Shown here one piece after another: positions 54,191 through 63,813 of a stretch of 64,000 nt of DNA. The first letter of the stretch is position 1, and each line of letters starts with the position of its first letter. The stretch is from positions 4,588,001 through 4,652,000 of the forward strand of contig NZ_CP019082.1 in assembly GCF_001956985.1 (NCBI RefSeq), written 5' to 3'. This stretch comes from Paludisphaera borealis (lineage in GTDB: Bacteria > Planctomycetota > Planctomycetia > Isosphaerales > Isosphaeraceae). Under the pieces are notes generated by a model. The model was given only the letters and a program-made list of their open reading frames with translations. It was not told the origin of the DNA and made no database searches. Both the position numbers and the translations under genes were made by a program.

Positions 54191-57007
54191 ATGCGAACAT
54201 GGATCGTTCTGGCGATCGTGGGGCTGTTCGGTTCGTCGTCGGCCGAGGCGGGCGAAGCGCCGGCGTCTGGCGAGAGCCTGTTCACTGGGCAGGTCGAGGC
54301 GATCCTCGCGAACTCGTGTGTCCGTTGCCACGGCGGCGACCACAAGAAGGGCGAACTCGACCTGAGCCGTCGCGCCCCGGCCCTGAAGGGGGGCGAGAAC
54401 GGGCCGGCGATCGTGCCGGGGAACCTCGACGAGAGCCTGCTGATCGAGAAAGTGGCGGCGGGCGAGATGCCCCCCAAGAGCCCGCTCAAGCCCGAGCAGG
54501 TCGAAGCCCTGCGCGCCTGGGTGAAGGCCGGTGCGCCGTACCCGCGCGAGCCGGTCTCGCCGCCCCGGGCGGGGGCCGACTGGTGGTCGCTGCGGCCGAT
54601 CAAGGACGCCTCGCCCCCGGCGCTCGACGCCGAGGCGACGCGCTGGGTCCGCACGCCGGTCGACGCCTTCATCCTGGCGAAGCTCCGCGAGAACAAGCTG
54701 ACGCCGGCGCCCGAGGCCGATCGTTCGGCCCTCATCCGTCGCCTGTCGTTCGACCTGATCGGCCTGCCGCCTTCGCCCGAGGAGGTCGCGCGGTTCGTCG
54801 CCGACGCCGATCCGCTGGCTTATGAGACGCTGGTCGACCGGCTGCTCGCCAGTCCGCAATACGGCGAGCGGTGGGGGCGGCACTGGCTGGACGTCGTCCG
54901 GTTCGGCGAGAGCGAGGGCTACGAGACCAACATGCCTCGGTTCAACGCCTGGCCCTACCGCGATTACGTGATCCGGGCGTTCAACCGCGACACGCCGTTC
55001 CCGCAGTTCGTCGTCGAGCAACTCGCGGCCGACGTGGCGTCGGGCGGCGCGAGCAAGGACTGGCTGTCGCAGGCGGCCACGGGGTTCCTGGTCGGCGGCA
55101 CGCACGACATCGTGGGCAACGCGACGATCGAAGGCATGCGTCAACAGCGCGTCGACGATCTCGACGACGTGGTCACGGCGACCGGCACGGCGTTCCTCGG
55201 CCTGACGATCAACTGCGCCCGCTGCCACGACCACAAGTTCGACCCGATCTTGCAGAAGGACTATTACGGCTTTCAGGCGGTTTTCGCCGGTGTCAACCAC
55301 GCGTCGCGGGCCGTCGAGGCGGCCGATGCCGAGGCGCGCCGCGAGAAGGCGACGTCCGTTGCGGCCGAGCTGGCGCGGGTCGATCAGGGGCTCGATGAGT
55401 TCGAGCCCGTCGCCCGGCTCGACGCTGACTCCCCCGCCCGGCCGATGGTCAACCCGCGCCGCAACGTCGAGCGGTTCGCCCCGATCAAGGCCCGGATGGT
55501 CCGGATGACGATCCTGGCGACCGCCGACCCGATCGAGCCCTGCATCGACGAGTTCGAGGTCTACACCGCCGAGTCTTCGCCCCGGAACGTGGCTCTGGCC
55601 TCGGCTGGCGGTAAGGCGACGGCCTCGTCGGAATACCCCGGCTCGGCGATCCACAAGATCGAGCACCTGAACGACGGCAAGCTTGGCAACGGCCGGAGCT
55701 GGATCTCGCACGCTCCGGGCAAGGGGGTCGTGACGATCGCCTGGCCCGAGCCTGCGTTGATCGACCGCGTGGTCTGGGGCCGCGATCGCGAGGAAGCCTA
55801 CCGCGACCGCCTGGCGAGCCAGTACGTGATCGAGGCCGCCGACGAGCCCGGCGCGTGGCGGGTGGTCGCCTCGTCGCTCGATCGCGCGGCGTACAAGGCC
55901 GACGCTCCGCCCGCCGCCGCGGCCGATTCGGGCCTCACGTCCGAGGCGGCGGCCCGCCGCGCCGAACTGCAAAAGCGGCGGGCCGAGTTGAAGGCCAAGC
56001 TCGACCAGCTTGGGCCGACCGTCTCGATGTACGTTGGGACGTTCACGCAGCCGGCGACGACCCACCTGCTGCGCCGCGGCGACCCGATGCAGCCGGGGGC
56101 GCAGGTTTCGCCGTCGGCGGTCGCCGCCGTGGAGCCCGCGCTCAACCTCTCTCCCGACGCCCCCGAGGGCGAACGACGGCTGGCCCTGGCCCGCTGGATC
56201 GGCGACCCGGCGAATCCCCTGCCGGCGCGGGTGATGGTCAACCGGGTCTGGCATTACCACTTCGGCCGGGGAATCGTCGCCACGCCCAGCGACTTCGGGT
56301 TCAACGGCGCCGCGCCCTCGCATCCCGAGCTGCTCGACTGGCTGGCCGCCCGGTACATCGCCGGAGGCTGGCGGCTCAAGCCGCTGCACCGGCTGATCGT
56401 GCTCTCGGCCGCCTACCGCCAGTCGAGCCGGGGCGACGCCGGCGCGCAGGCCGTCGATCGCGAGAACCGGCTGGTGTGGCGGATGTCGCCGCGACGGCTC
56501 GAAGCCGAGGCCGTCCGCGATTCGATCCTCGCCGTCGCCGGCAAGCTCGACCCGGAGATGGGGGGCCCCGGCTACAACATCTGGGAGAAGAACACCAACT
56601 ACGTGGCGATCTACAAGCCGCGCGGCGAGCTGGGCCCCGACGCCTTCCGGCGGATGATCTACCAGTTCAAGCCGAGGAGCCAGCAAGATCCCACGTTCGG
56701 CTCGTTCGACTGCCCCGACGCGGCCCTGGTCGCCCCTCGCCGCAACATCTCGACCACCGCCCTGCAGGCGCTCGACCTGCTCAACAGCGGCTTCATCATC
56801 CAGCAGTCTGGGCTGTTCGCCCAGCGGCTCGCCGACGAGGTCGGCGCCGACCCCGAACGCCAGGTCGACCGCGGCTTCGCGCTCGCCCTGGGACGGCCGC
56901 CTGCCCCCGCCGAGCGCGCGGCCGCCGCGGCCCTGATCCGCGCCCGGGGGACGCCCAGCTTCTGCCGGGCCCTGTATAACGCGAACGAATTCGTTTACGC
57001 TCCTTGA
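54191..57007 (+). CDS. PSD1-type DUF1549/DUF1553 protein
   Basis: The 938-residue protein has a signal peptide (about 1-20). A cytochrome-C-like CVRCHGGDHKKGELDLSRRA with MPPKSPLKPEQV follows. DUF1549 shows SFDLIGLPPSPEEVARFV and ERWGRHWLDVVRFGESEGYE. A second CxxCH lies in CARCHDHKFDPILQKDYY. A beta-rich insert (about 410-580) precedes DUF1553 (MVNRVWHYHFGRGIVATPSD, ending YNANEFVYAP). GGAGG precedes the ATG. It shares the upstream block with the DUF1501 locus but is followed by a peptidase gene rather than DUF1501. Confidence 0.94.
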   Translation: MRTWIVLAIVGLFGSSSAEAGEAPASGESLFTGQVEAILANSCVRCHGGDHKKGELDLSRRAPALKGGENGPAIVPGNLDESLLIEKVAAGEMPPKSPLKPEQVEALRAWVKAGAPYPREPVSPPRAGADWWSLRPIKDASPPALDAEATRWVRTPVDAFILAKLRENKLTPAPEADRSALIRRLSFDLIGLPPSPEEVARFVADADPLAYETLVDRLLASPQYGERWGRHWLDVVRFGESEGYETNMPRFNAWPYRDYVIRAFNRDTPFPQFVVEQLAADVASGGASKDWLSQAATGFLVGGTHDIVGNATIEGMRQQRVDDLDDVVTATGTAFLGLTINCARCHDHKFDPILQKDYYGFQAVFAGVNHASRAVEAADAEARREKATSVAAELARVDQGLDEFEPVARLDADSPARPMVNPRRNVERFAPIKARMVRMTILATADPIEPCIDEFEVYTAESSPRNVALASAGGKATASSEYPGSAIHKIEHLNDGKLGNGRSWISHAPGKGVVTIAWPEPALIDRVVWGRDREEAYRDRLASQYVIEAADEPGAWRVVASSLDRAAYKADAPPAAAADSGLTSEAAARRAELQKRRAELKAKLDQLGPTVSMYVGTFTQPATTHLLRRGDPMQPGAQVSPSAVAAVEPALNLSPDAPEGERRLALARWIGDPANPLPARVMVNRVWHYHFGRGIVATPSDFGFNGAAPSHPELLDWLAARYIAGGWRLKPLHRLIVLSAAYRQSSRGDAGAQAVDRENRLVWRMSPRRLEAEAVRDSILAVAGKLDPEMGGPGYNIWEKNTNYVAIYKPRGELGPDAFRRMIYQFKPRSQQDPTFGSFDCPDAALVAPRRNISTTALQALDLLNSGFIIQQSGLFAQRLADEVGADPERQVDRGFALALGRPPAPAERAAAAALIRARGTPSFCRALYNANEFVYAP

Positions 57008-57051
57008 ACGATCGACCCATTACGTCGCATTCGTTCCGGGAGCCTTCGTCC

Positions 57052-59028
57052 ATGCGTCGCACGCTCTTTTGCCTGAGCCTGGCCGTCCTCCAGTTCGTTT
57101 CGGACCCCGCTTCGGGGCAGACGACCGCCGTCCCCGACAGCATTCGAGCCGAGGGCGCGCCGGCGATCCCCGCATCGCTCTCCGCCGCGCTCAATCGGTA
57201 TCAGAACATCCGCTCGGCGAGTTTCCAGGGGTGGGACGACACCAAGCCCCGGGCCGTTTACGTCGCCACCCGGTTCGCCGACACGCCGCAGATCCACCAC
57301 GTCGCCCGCCCTGGCGCGACGCGGCGGCAGCTCACCTTCTCGGCCGAGCGCGTGCTGGAGGCGAAGCCCCGGCCCAAGCACGACCAGTTCCTGTTCATGG
57401 CCGACGAGGGGGGGGCCGAGAACTACCAGCTCTTCCTCCAGGATCGGACCGGCGGCGAGCCGCGACGGCTGACCGACGGCAAGAGCCGGAACACGTCGCC
57501 GAGCTGGTCGCCGTCGGGCGAGCTGCTGGCCTGGAGCAGCAACGCCCGCAACGGCCGCGACATGGACCTTCACCTCGCCGCGCCGGCCGACCCGAACTTC
57601 CACCGGATTTTCAAGGAGGTCGCCGGCCAGTGGAACGTGGCCGATTGGTCGCCAGACGGTCGCGGCCTGGTCGCCGAGGAATACCTCTCGATCGCCGAAT
57701 CGTATCTGCATGTCATCGACGTGGCGACCAGCCAGGTCCGGACGATCACGCCCCGGAGGACCGATCCCAAGGAGCCCCCGGTCGCCGCCGGCGACGCCCG
57801 GTGGTCCAAGGACGGCCGGTCGATCTACTACACGTCCGACAAGGGGAGCGAGTTCCGTCGGTTGGCCCGGTACGACCTGTCGACCGCCGCCGAGACCTGG
57901 CTGACGGCCGACGTCCCCTGGGACGTCGAGGGTTACGACCTCTCCGACGACGGCACGCTGGTCGCCGTCGTCTTCAACGAGGACGGCCTGAGCGGCCTCC
58001 GCGTCTACCTCGCCGCCACCGGCCAGCAGCGGGACGTCCACAAGCCGCCGGCGGGTCAGATCTCGGGCGTCGAGTTCCGCGCCGATTCGCATGAGATCGG
58101 CTTCACGCTCAGCTCGGCGCAGGCCTCGTCGGACGTCTTCTCGATGGACCTCGACAAGTCGGACCCCTTGATGAACGTCAGCCCGCTCGAACGCTGGACC
58201 GAGAGCGAGACCGGCGGCCTCGACGTCTCGGCGTTCGTCGAGCCCGAGCTGATCCGCTACCCGACGTTCGACGGCAAGAAGATCCCGGCGTTCGTCTATC
58301 GCCCCGCCGGCCGGTCCGACGCCCCCCGCCCGGTCTTGATCCAGATCCACGGCGGCCCCGAGGCGCAGTACCGGCCGGGCTTCCTGGGACGGCTCAACTA
58401 CCTGGTCAACGAGCTGGGCATCGTGGTGATCATGCCCAACGTCCGAGGGTCGGCCGGCTATGGCAAGAGCTACCTGAAGCTCGACGACGGGGTGCTGCGC
58501 GAGGACGCCGTCAAGGATATCGGCGCGCTGCTCGACTGGATCGCCGCCCAGCCCTACCTCGACAAGAACCGCGTGGCGGTCTCCGGCGGCTCGTACGGCG
58601 GCTTCATGTCGCTGGCCGTCCAGACGACTTACAACGACCGGATCAAGGCGGGGATCGACGTGGTTGGGATCTCGAACTTCGTCACGTTCCTCAAGAACAC
58701 CCAGGACTACCGCCGCGACCTCCGCCGCGCCGAGTACGGCGACGAGCGCGACCCGAAGATCCGCGAATTCCTCGAACACATCTCGCCGCTGGCGCACGTC
58801 GCCAAGATCCGGACGCCGATCCTGGTCGTCCAGGGCCGCAACGACCCTCGCGTTCCGCTCTCCGAATCCGAGCAAGTCGTCGCGGCGGTCAAGAAGAACG
58901 AGGTCCCCGTCTGGTACGTCGTCGGCCGGAACGAAGGCCACGGCTTCGCCAAGAAGGTCAACCAGGACTACCTCCAGGCCGTCGAGGTCCTGTTCCTCCG
59001 CAAGTTCCTCCTCGGCGAAGGAGGCTGA
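57052..59028 (+). CDS. Prolyl oligopeptidase family (S9) serine peptidase, secreted
   Basis: The 658-residue protein has a signal peptide (about 1-22, cleavage near ASGQ). An N-terminal beta-propeller (about 40-420) with TolB-like blades (SPSWSPSGELLAWSS, DWSPDGRGLVAEEY) follows. The C-terminal alpha/beta-hydrolase carries the nucleophile in VSGGSYGGFMS, the Asp region RNDPRVPLSES and the His in NEGHGFAKK. The family cleaves short peptides or acyl-amino acids. The start ATG at 57052 opens the signal peptide. It lies 44 bases after the PSD1 stop and may be co-transcribed with it. Confidence 0.93.
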   Translation: MRRTLFCLSLAVLQFVSDPASGQTTAVPDSIRAEGAPAIPASLSAALNRYQNIRSASFQGWDDTKPRAVYVATRFADTPQIHHVARPGATRRQLTFSAERVLEAKPRPKHDQFLFMADEGGAENYQLFLQDRTGGEPRRLTDGKSRNTSPSWSPSGELLAWSSNARNGRDMDLHLAAPADPNFHRIFKEVAGQWNVADWSPDGRGLVAEEYLSIAESYLHVIDVATSQVRTITPRRTDPKEPPVAAGDARWSKDGRSIYYTSDKGSEFRRLARYDLSTAAETWLTADVPWDVEGYDLSDDGTLVAVVFNEDGLSGLRVYLAATGQQRDVHKPPAGQISGVEFRADSHEIGFTLSSAQASSDVFSMDLDKSDPLMNVSPLERWTESETGGLDVSAFVEPELIRYPTFDGKKIPAFVYRPAGRSDAPRPVLIQIHGGPEAQYRPGFLGRLNYLVNELGIVVIMPNVRGSAGYGKSYLKLDDGVLREDAVKDIGALLDWIAAQPYLDKNRVAVSGGSYGGFMSLAVQTTYNDRIKAGIDVVGISNFVTFLKNTQDYRRDLRRAEYGDERDPKIREFLEHISPLAHVAKIRTPILVVQGRNDPRVPLSESEQVVAAVKKNEVPVWYVVGRNEGHGFAKKVNQDYLQAVEVLFLRKFLLGEGG

Positions 59029-59057
59029 GGCGGGGTTCTCCTCTCCCCTCGGAATAC

Positions 59058-59127
59058 AAACCATCGTGATGTCATGGGAACACCCGACCACATGACAATG
59101 GGGCTCCGGGTCGTCCCGCGGTCGGCC
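59058..59127. repeat. Dispersed repeat, copy 2 (CATGACAATGGGG type)
   Basis: AAACCAT, TGGGAACACCCGACC, CATGACAATGGGG and GCGGTCGGCC align in order with 9279-9336. GTCATG and CATGAC form a small inverted repeat here. It lies between the S9 peptidase gene and the membrane-protein gene. Confidence 0.5.
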
Positions 59128-59371
59128 TCCCAATGCGACCTTGCGAATCGAGGCTTCTTCTGTTAGCCTGCGCCCGACGAATCCGTGCATCGCCTACTGA
59201 TGGCAATCTTGTTAATGGTCTCAAGGATTCGCCTTCCGCCTACCGCCTTGTGTTGACTCGGTGATCCTGTCGCCGCATCCGGTCTCCGTTGCTTCGAGCC
59301 GGAATATCAGCACCACCGAGTCGTTGCTGGCTCACTCGCCTCGTTACACGTCTTGCCCGGTGGAAAACGGC

Positions 59372-60928
59372 ATGGATGCGCAAAAGAAGTTTGATCCGAC
59401 GCGGCTTGCGGTGATCAGCTTGGTCGCCGTTGTCGCCGCGATGGTCCTATCAATCGCTGTTTTGGTCGTCCGATTGCTGTCGCTTTTTGAACCGGCCGCT
59501 TGCCTTCTCTCGACGACTGGAGGCGAGCCGATATCGATTTACAATATTTCAAAAATACATCGCGGCTTGATGCTTTATGGGAATCCATTAATTGGCCCGC
59601 ACTATACGAGCACTCTTTATAACGCTGGGTTTTATTATGTGTACGCGGCGATAAGTTGGGTTTTCAGCGCGAATTTTTGCGACGCCGCAATCGCGATGCG
59701 CCTGATTACGCTGGGGTTTGCGGTTATCGGGTTTTGCAGCACCGTCAGGTATGGTTTTTCCAGCTTCGCCAGATGCTCTCCCGACGCCGTCGCCGACGCG
59801 CGTTTCGTGAAATTGGCCATGGTGGCGGCGGCCGCCTGCGTCTGGTTTGGTACGCTGCCCGGATGGTGGATCCTGAGCGTCCGGCCGGACGTCGGCGCGG
59901 TTGCGCTTTGCGCCTCGGCGGTGTCGCTGATGCTCTTGCGCGGATCGGGTCGCGAGCTGCGGCCGGTCCTCCTGGCGGGCGTGTGTTTCGCCGCGGCCTG
60001 GTCGTTCAAGCAGTCCGCCGTCTTCCTTTTTCTTGCGATCGAGCTTTCTCTGGTTCTCAGGAAGCGCTACCTTCAGGCTTTCGTTTTGCCGATCCCGGTC
60101 GCCCTTACCGTGATCGCGTTCGTGATCGGTTTAGGGCCTTGGTATCGCTACAACGCCTTCGTCGCGACCTCGTTTTCCCCCTTCCATATTCAAAATCTGT
60201 CGAGTTTCCTTGTTCGAATCCCTCTCAAGGGAGCCTTTCCTCTCGCCGCCGCCGTCATGGCGCTGCCGATGCTGTCGAGAATCCCCTGGTTGCGAACCGA
60301 CGAGGCGACCACCCTCAGAACATGCTGGTGGGTGACGTTGGTTGGCAGCTTGATTACGTGCTGCCGCGGCGGCAGTGAGGTCAACTACTACTTTGAGTTT
60401 TGGACCGTCGTCGGGTTCTTGGCGGTGATTCAGGCGAGTTTCATCGCCAGGGGGGCCTTCATCCCTCGTCCTCGCTTCGTCCTGTTCGGGGTCGCGTTTG
60501 TCGGCCTCGCCGCGTTGTTCTCGTCGCTGGTCGATGCCGGAAGACTCATCCAGCCCGATCGGTTCGGCGTGGTCCGCCTGGAAATCGGCCCCGAAAAAAC
60601 GGCCGAATTGGAGCGAGCGCGTGATCGGATCAGGCGCGAGAGTCGACCGACGTTCTGTCAACCGGGGCTCTGGGGCCTGGCGTGGGGGTTGCCGTTTCCG
60701 GCGTACGTCTACGACGATTATCCGTACTTCCAGGAACCGGCGACTCAACGAGGCGTGTTGAGCGACGGCGGCCTGGCGGGGGTGTTCGAAAGACGTCACT
60801 TCGGCCTGGTAGTTTTAGAGTTGAACAGCGACGTGTTTCTGAATCAGGCGCTTGCTTCCGGGTACGTTCGTGAGCCCGGGTGGTCGCACATCGTGGTATT
60901 GACGTCTCCAGCGACAGGAACGGATTAG
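59372..60928 (+). CDS. Polytopic membrane protein, glycosyltransferase-C-like
   Basis: The 518-residue protein has about ten to twelve predicted membrane helices (for example LAVISLVAVVAAMVLSIAVL, LAGVCFAAAWSFKQSAVFLF, AFVLPIPVALTVIAFVIGLG) and a large soluble C-terminal segment. The order of a first helix, a long loop, then many helices is like membrane-bound glycosyltransferases (GT-C/PMT type), though no catalytic Asp could be assigned. The 5' part is clearly AT-richer than neighbouring genes and uses many AT-ending codons, hinting at horizontal origin. The start at 59372 is uncertain; a GTG lies four codons upstream. Confidence 0.7.
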   Translation: MDAQKKFDPTRLAVISLVAVVAAMVLSIAVLVVRLLSLFEPAACLLSTTGGEPISIYNISKIHRGLMLYGNPLIGPHYTSTLYNAGFYYVYAAISWVFSANFCDAAIAMRLITLGFAVIGFCSTVRYGFSSFARCSPDAVADARFVKLAMVAAAACVWFGTLPGWWILSVRPDVGAVALCASAVSLMLLRGSGRELRPVLLAGVCFAAAWSFKQSAVFLFLAIELSLVLRKRYLQAFVLPIPVALTVIAFVIGLGPWYRYNAFVATSFSPFHIQNLSSFLVRIPLKGAFPLAAAVMALPMLSRIPWLRTDEATTLRTCWWVTLVGSLITCCRGGSEVNYYFEFWTVVGFLAVIQASFIARGAFIPRPRFVLFGVAFVGLAALFSSLVDAGRLIQPDRFGVVRLEIGPEKTAELERARDRIRRESRPTFCQPGLWGLAWGLPFPAYVYDDYPYFQEPATQRGVLSDGGLAGVFERRHFGLVVLELNSDVFLNQALASGYVREPGWSHIVVLTSPATGTD

Positions 60929-61081
60929 CATTCCCCTTGCGCGATCTCGCGAGCATCTCTCGTCATGAGCGTTCGCAATGTCGAACAAACTGTTAAGATG
61001 ACGGCGGGTGGTGCGTAGGATGTGGGGGTGAGGTTGCGCGCGAGCGGCCGGCGCGTGGTCGAGGGTCGGGGAGCCGGCATC

Positions 61082-62800
61082 ATGGTCTTTTCGGAGAGCG
61101 TCGGCGCGACGCTGGAGATGATCCGGCACGGCCGGACCGAGCGGGTGATCGAGCTTCGCGGGACCGACCTGCACATCGGCCGGCATCCCCGGGTGGGGGT
61201 CACGCTCGACCATCCCAAGGTCTCGCTGTACCACGCCCGGATCGAGCGGCGGTTCGACGGCAGTTACCGGGTCGTCGACCTGATGAGCAAGAACGCGACG
61301 CTCGTCGACGGCGTCAAACTCAAGCCGTTCGAGCCGGCCTGCGTTCGCGAGGGGACGTGCATCCGGATCGTCGACTACGATTTCGTCTTCCATGAGCCGA
61401 CCGCGCGGGTCGGCGGGCCGGGCGAGCCGAGCCGGTCGACGGTCCTGGGGTCGCTCGACGACCTCAGCTCCGAACAGTTGGTCCAGCGTTCGGCGCAGCC
61501 GGCCGAGGCGCTTCGGGCGGTGCTCGACGTCGTCCGCGCGCTGGGCGGCGCGTCGGATCTCGACGAGCGGCTGGCGCGCGCGCTCGACGGCTTGATGCTG
61601 GTCTTCCCGCTCGCGGATCGCGGGTTCGTGGCGACGGCCGAGCCCGACGGTTCGCTGCCGTTGCGCGCGTTCCGCTGCGCCAAGGGGCCGGCCAACCCGC
61701 CGGTCCTGAGCCGGACGATCGTTCACGAGGTCCTCCGAGGCGGCAAGGCCTTGTTGATCAAGGACGTCCTGTTCGACGAGCGGTTCAAGGACCAGGAGAG
61801 CGTGGCCGCGTCGATCCGCACCGCGTTGTGCGCGCCGCTGCGGGGGCGCGACGGCCAGCCGATCGGCATGATCCAGATCGACAGCGTCACCCTTCGCTCG
61901 GGCTTCCGCGACGAAGACCTCGACCTGCTCGCGGCCCTGGCGGTGCCGATCGGCGCGGCGATCGAGAACGACCGGCTCGTCATGGAGCAGGCCTCGTGGG
62001 CGGCCGCGCGGGAGATCCAGCTCGCCCTCCTGCCCAGGAGTCGTCCCACGATCCCGGGCTACACGTTCTGGGAGTGCTACCGCCCGGCGCAGGAGGTCGG
62101 CGGCGACCTCTACGACTATATCGCCGTCGAGGATTTCGAACCGGGCGACTCGGACCCCGGCCGCGTCCACGTCACCGACCCCGATCGCGATGCGGACGGC
62201 GTCCGCTGGTGCGTGACGCTGGGCGACGTCGCCGGGCACGGCATGCCCGCGGCGATCCTCATGGCCCGGATCTGCCCGGAGGCGCGGCTGCTCGTCCGGG
62301 CCGGCTACGCGCCGACCGACGTCCTGGCTCAGGTCAACCGGCACTACTATGAATCGGGCCTTCAGAATCGGTTCGTGACGATGGTGCTCGCCGAGATCGA
62401 CCCCCGCGCGCACCGGCTGAAGGTCGCCAACTCCGGCCATCCCAGCCCACTGGTCCGACGCGCCGCCGGCCGCGTGGAGGAACTCGAATGCCCCGGCGCG
62501 GGACCCCCGCTGGGCGTGGTCCGCGACGCCTCCTACGAGTCGGCCGGCTTCGACCTCGCGCCCGGCGACGTCGTCGTCCTGTTCTCCGACGGCGTCAGCG
62601 ACGCGGTGAACCTCCGCAACCAGTCGTTCGGCGTGGCTCGACTCAAGGCGCTGGTCGGCCAGACCACCGGGGGCGCCGCGGAAGTCGGCGAGGCGATCCT
62701 CGCGATCGTCCGCGATCATATGATTGGGCGTTCCCAGCTCGACGACCTCACCATCGTCTGCTTCGGCCGCGACGCGCTGGAGCCGGCCCCGGGGGCGTGA
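61082..62800 (+). CDS. FHA-GAF-SpoIIE (PP2C-type) serine phosphatase
   Basis: The 572-residue cytoplasmic protein has an N-terminal FHA domain (about 15-100: LHIGRHPRVGVTLDHPKVSL, SKNATLVDG), which binds phospho-Thr. A GAF domain follows (about 140-320). The C-terminal SpoIIE/PP2C phosphatase has EIQLALLPRSRPTIPGY, GGDLYDY, GDVAGHGMPAAILMARICPE and VLFSDGVSDAVNLRNQSFG, carrying the metal-binding Asp residues. Such proteins relay signals in partner-switching or Ser/Thr kinase networks. No kinase or anti-sigma factor is adjacent. ATG at 61082 has GGGGAG upstream. Confidence 0.93.
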   Translation: MVFSESVGATLEMIRHGRTERVIELRGTDLHIGRHPRVGVTLDHPKVSLYHARIERRFDGSYRVVDLMSKNATLVDGVKLKPFEPACVREGTCIRIVDYDFVFHEPTARVGGPGEPSRSTVLGSLDDLSSEQLVQRSAQPAEALRAVLDVVRALGGASDLDERLARALDGLMLVFPLADRGFVATAEPDGSLPLRAFRCAKGPANPPVLSRTIVHEVLRGGKALLIKDVLFDERFKDQESVAASIRTALCAPLRGRDGQPIGMIQIDSVTLRSGFRDEDLDLLAALAVPIGAAIENDRLVMEQASWAAAREIQLALLPRSRPTIPGYTFWECYRPAQEVGGDLYDYIAVEDFEPGDSDPGRVHVTDPDRDADGVRWCVTLGDVAGHGMPAAILMARICPEARLLVRAGYAPTDVLAQVNRHYYESGLQNRFVTMVLAEIDPRAHRLKVANSGHPSPLVRRAAGRVEELECPGAGPPLGVVRDASYESAGFDLAPGDVVVLFSDGVSDAVNLRNQSFGVARLKALVGQTTGGAAEVGEAILAIVRDHMIGRSQLDDLTIVCFGRDALEPAPGA

Positions 62801-62813
62801 GTCTTCGTCGCGG

Positions 62814-63731
62814 TCACGGCCTTTCCTCGAAGAGACGGTGCGCATGGCTGGCGCGACGGTTGTACCAGGACGATTTGCGATACGGCCGAAGCTGGACGCC
62901 GCAGGGGATCGGCCGGCCGTCGTCGTCGTTCACGCCGCCGCCGTGGCTGTCGATCACCAGCGGAACGCCCGACGGCGATCGGCCGATCGGTCCGACCCAG
63001 ATCACGACGTGGCTGACGTGCGGGTCGCGCTCGTGGCGGATGTATACGAGATCCCCGGTCCGCAAGGTCTTGATCCGCTCGTCGTAGCTCTCGGGAAGTT
63101 CGACGCGATGGACGCGGATCTCCCTGCCGTGATTCCCTTCCAGCGCGTGTTCGAGCGTCGCCTGGCGACCGACGTCGCTGTTCAGGTGGATGCCGAAGCC
63201 CTGGTTGTAGACGAAGCTCGTGAAGTTGCTGCAATCGAAGCCCTTGCCATTGCCGCCGGCGCAGGTGTGAGTCCAGGGCCAGCTCGCGGGTGGGTTCCAG
63301 TCGGGCAGGTGATGGTGCTGATAAGCGTAGCCGAGGAACCGGATCGCCTCGGCGATCACGCGCTCGCGCTTCCAGTCGACCGACCGGCGGTCGAGGCCGG
63401 GAAGGGGAGGATACGTCCTCGGCTCCGGACCCCAGCCGTGAAACCGCCTCTCCACGCCCTTCGAATACCACTCGGAATGCGGGATCGACGCCTCCAGCCG
63501 CGGGTCGCCGCGCTCGGTCGACAGCAGGTCGTCGATCAGGTCCGGGATCGGATGGCGGAACTCGACGCCGTAACTTCCACTCGAGGCGGCCGGCTGAGCT
63601 TGCGCTCTGGCCTGCCAGTCGACGCCGGGTATCGACACGCCGCAGAAAACCCCAGCCGTCGCCAGCAGCGTCGCCGCGAGCGGGAACGCTCCGGTCGAGA
63701 ACCGGGGGTGGGAGGGGGAGGGCATGGTCAT
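62814..63731 (-). CDS. NlpC/P60-type peptidase, exported
   Basis: The 305-residue protein has an N-terminal hydrophobic signal (about 12-35). The C-terminal NlpC/P60 domain has the catalytic Cys in GKGFDCSNFTSFVYNQG (about C167) and the His in DPHVSHVVIWVG (about H241). A third polar residue is in VIDSHGGG. The family cleaves gamma-D-glutamyl-diamino acid or related peptide bonds, but planctomycete homologs may have other substrates. Two close ATGs (63731, 63725) are possible starts. It converges with the phosphatase gene, 13 bases apart. Confidence 0.85.
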   Translation of the reverse strand: MTMPSPSHPRFSTGAFPLAATLLATAGVFCGVSIPGVDWQARAQAQPAASSGSYGVEFRHPIPDLIDDLLSTERGDPRLEASIPHSEWYSKGVERRFHGWGPEPRTYPPLPGLDRRSVDWKRERVIAEAIRFLGYAYQHHHLPDWNPPASWPWTHTCAGGNGKGFDCSNFTSFVYNQGFGIHLNSDVGRQATLEHALEGNHGREIRVHRVELPESYDERIKTLRTGDLVYIRHERDPHVSHVVIWVGPIGRSPSGVPLVIDSHGGGVNDDDGRPIPCGVQLRPYRKSSWYNRRASHAHRLFEERP

Positions 63732-63813
63732 CGAGGTCGGCCCTGTTCGCGAGAAGGATCGTTGAGGCGTTGATCTCAACGATCCTAGTACGCGAATTCG
63801 ACCTGGGCCCTCG

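Noticed and set aside
52955-56686. A 1243-codon minus-strand open frame
   Set aside because: It covers the methyltransferase and PSD1 genes on the opposite strand and shows no domain.
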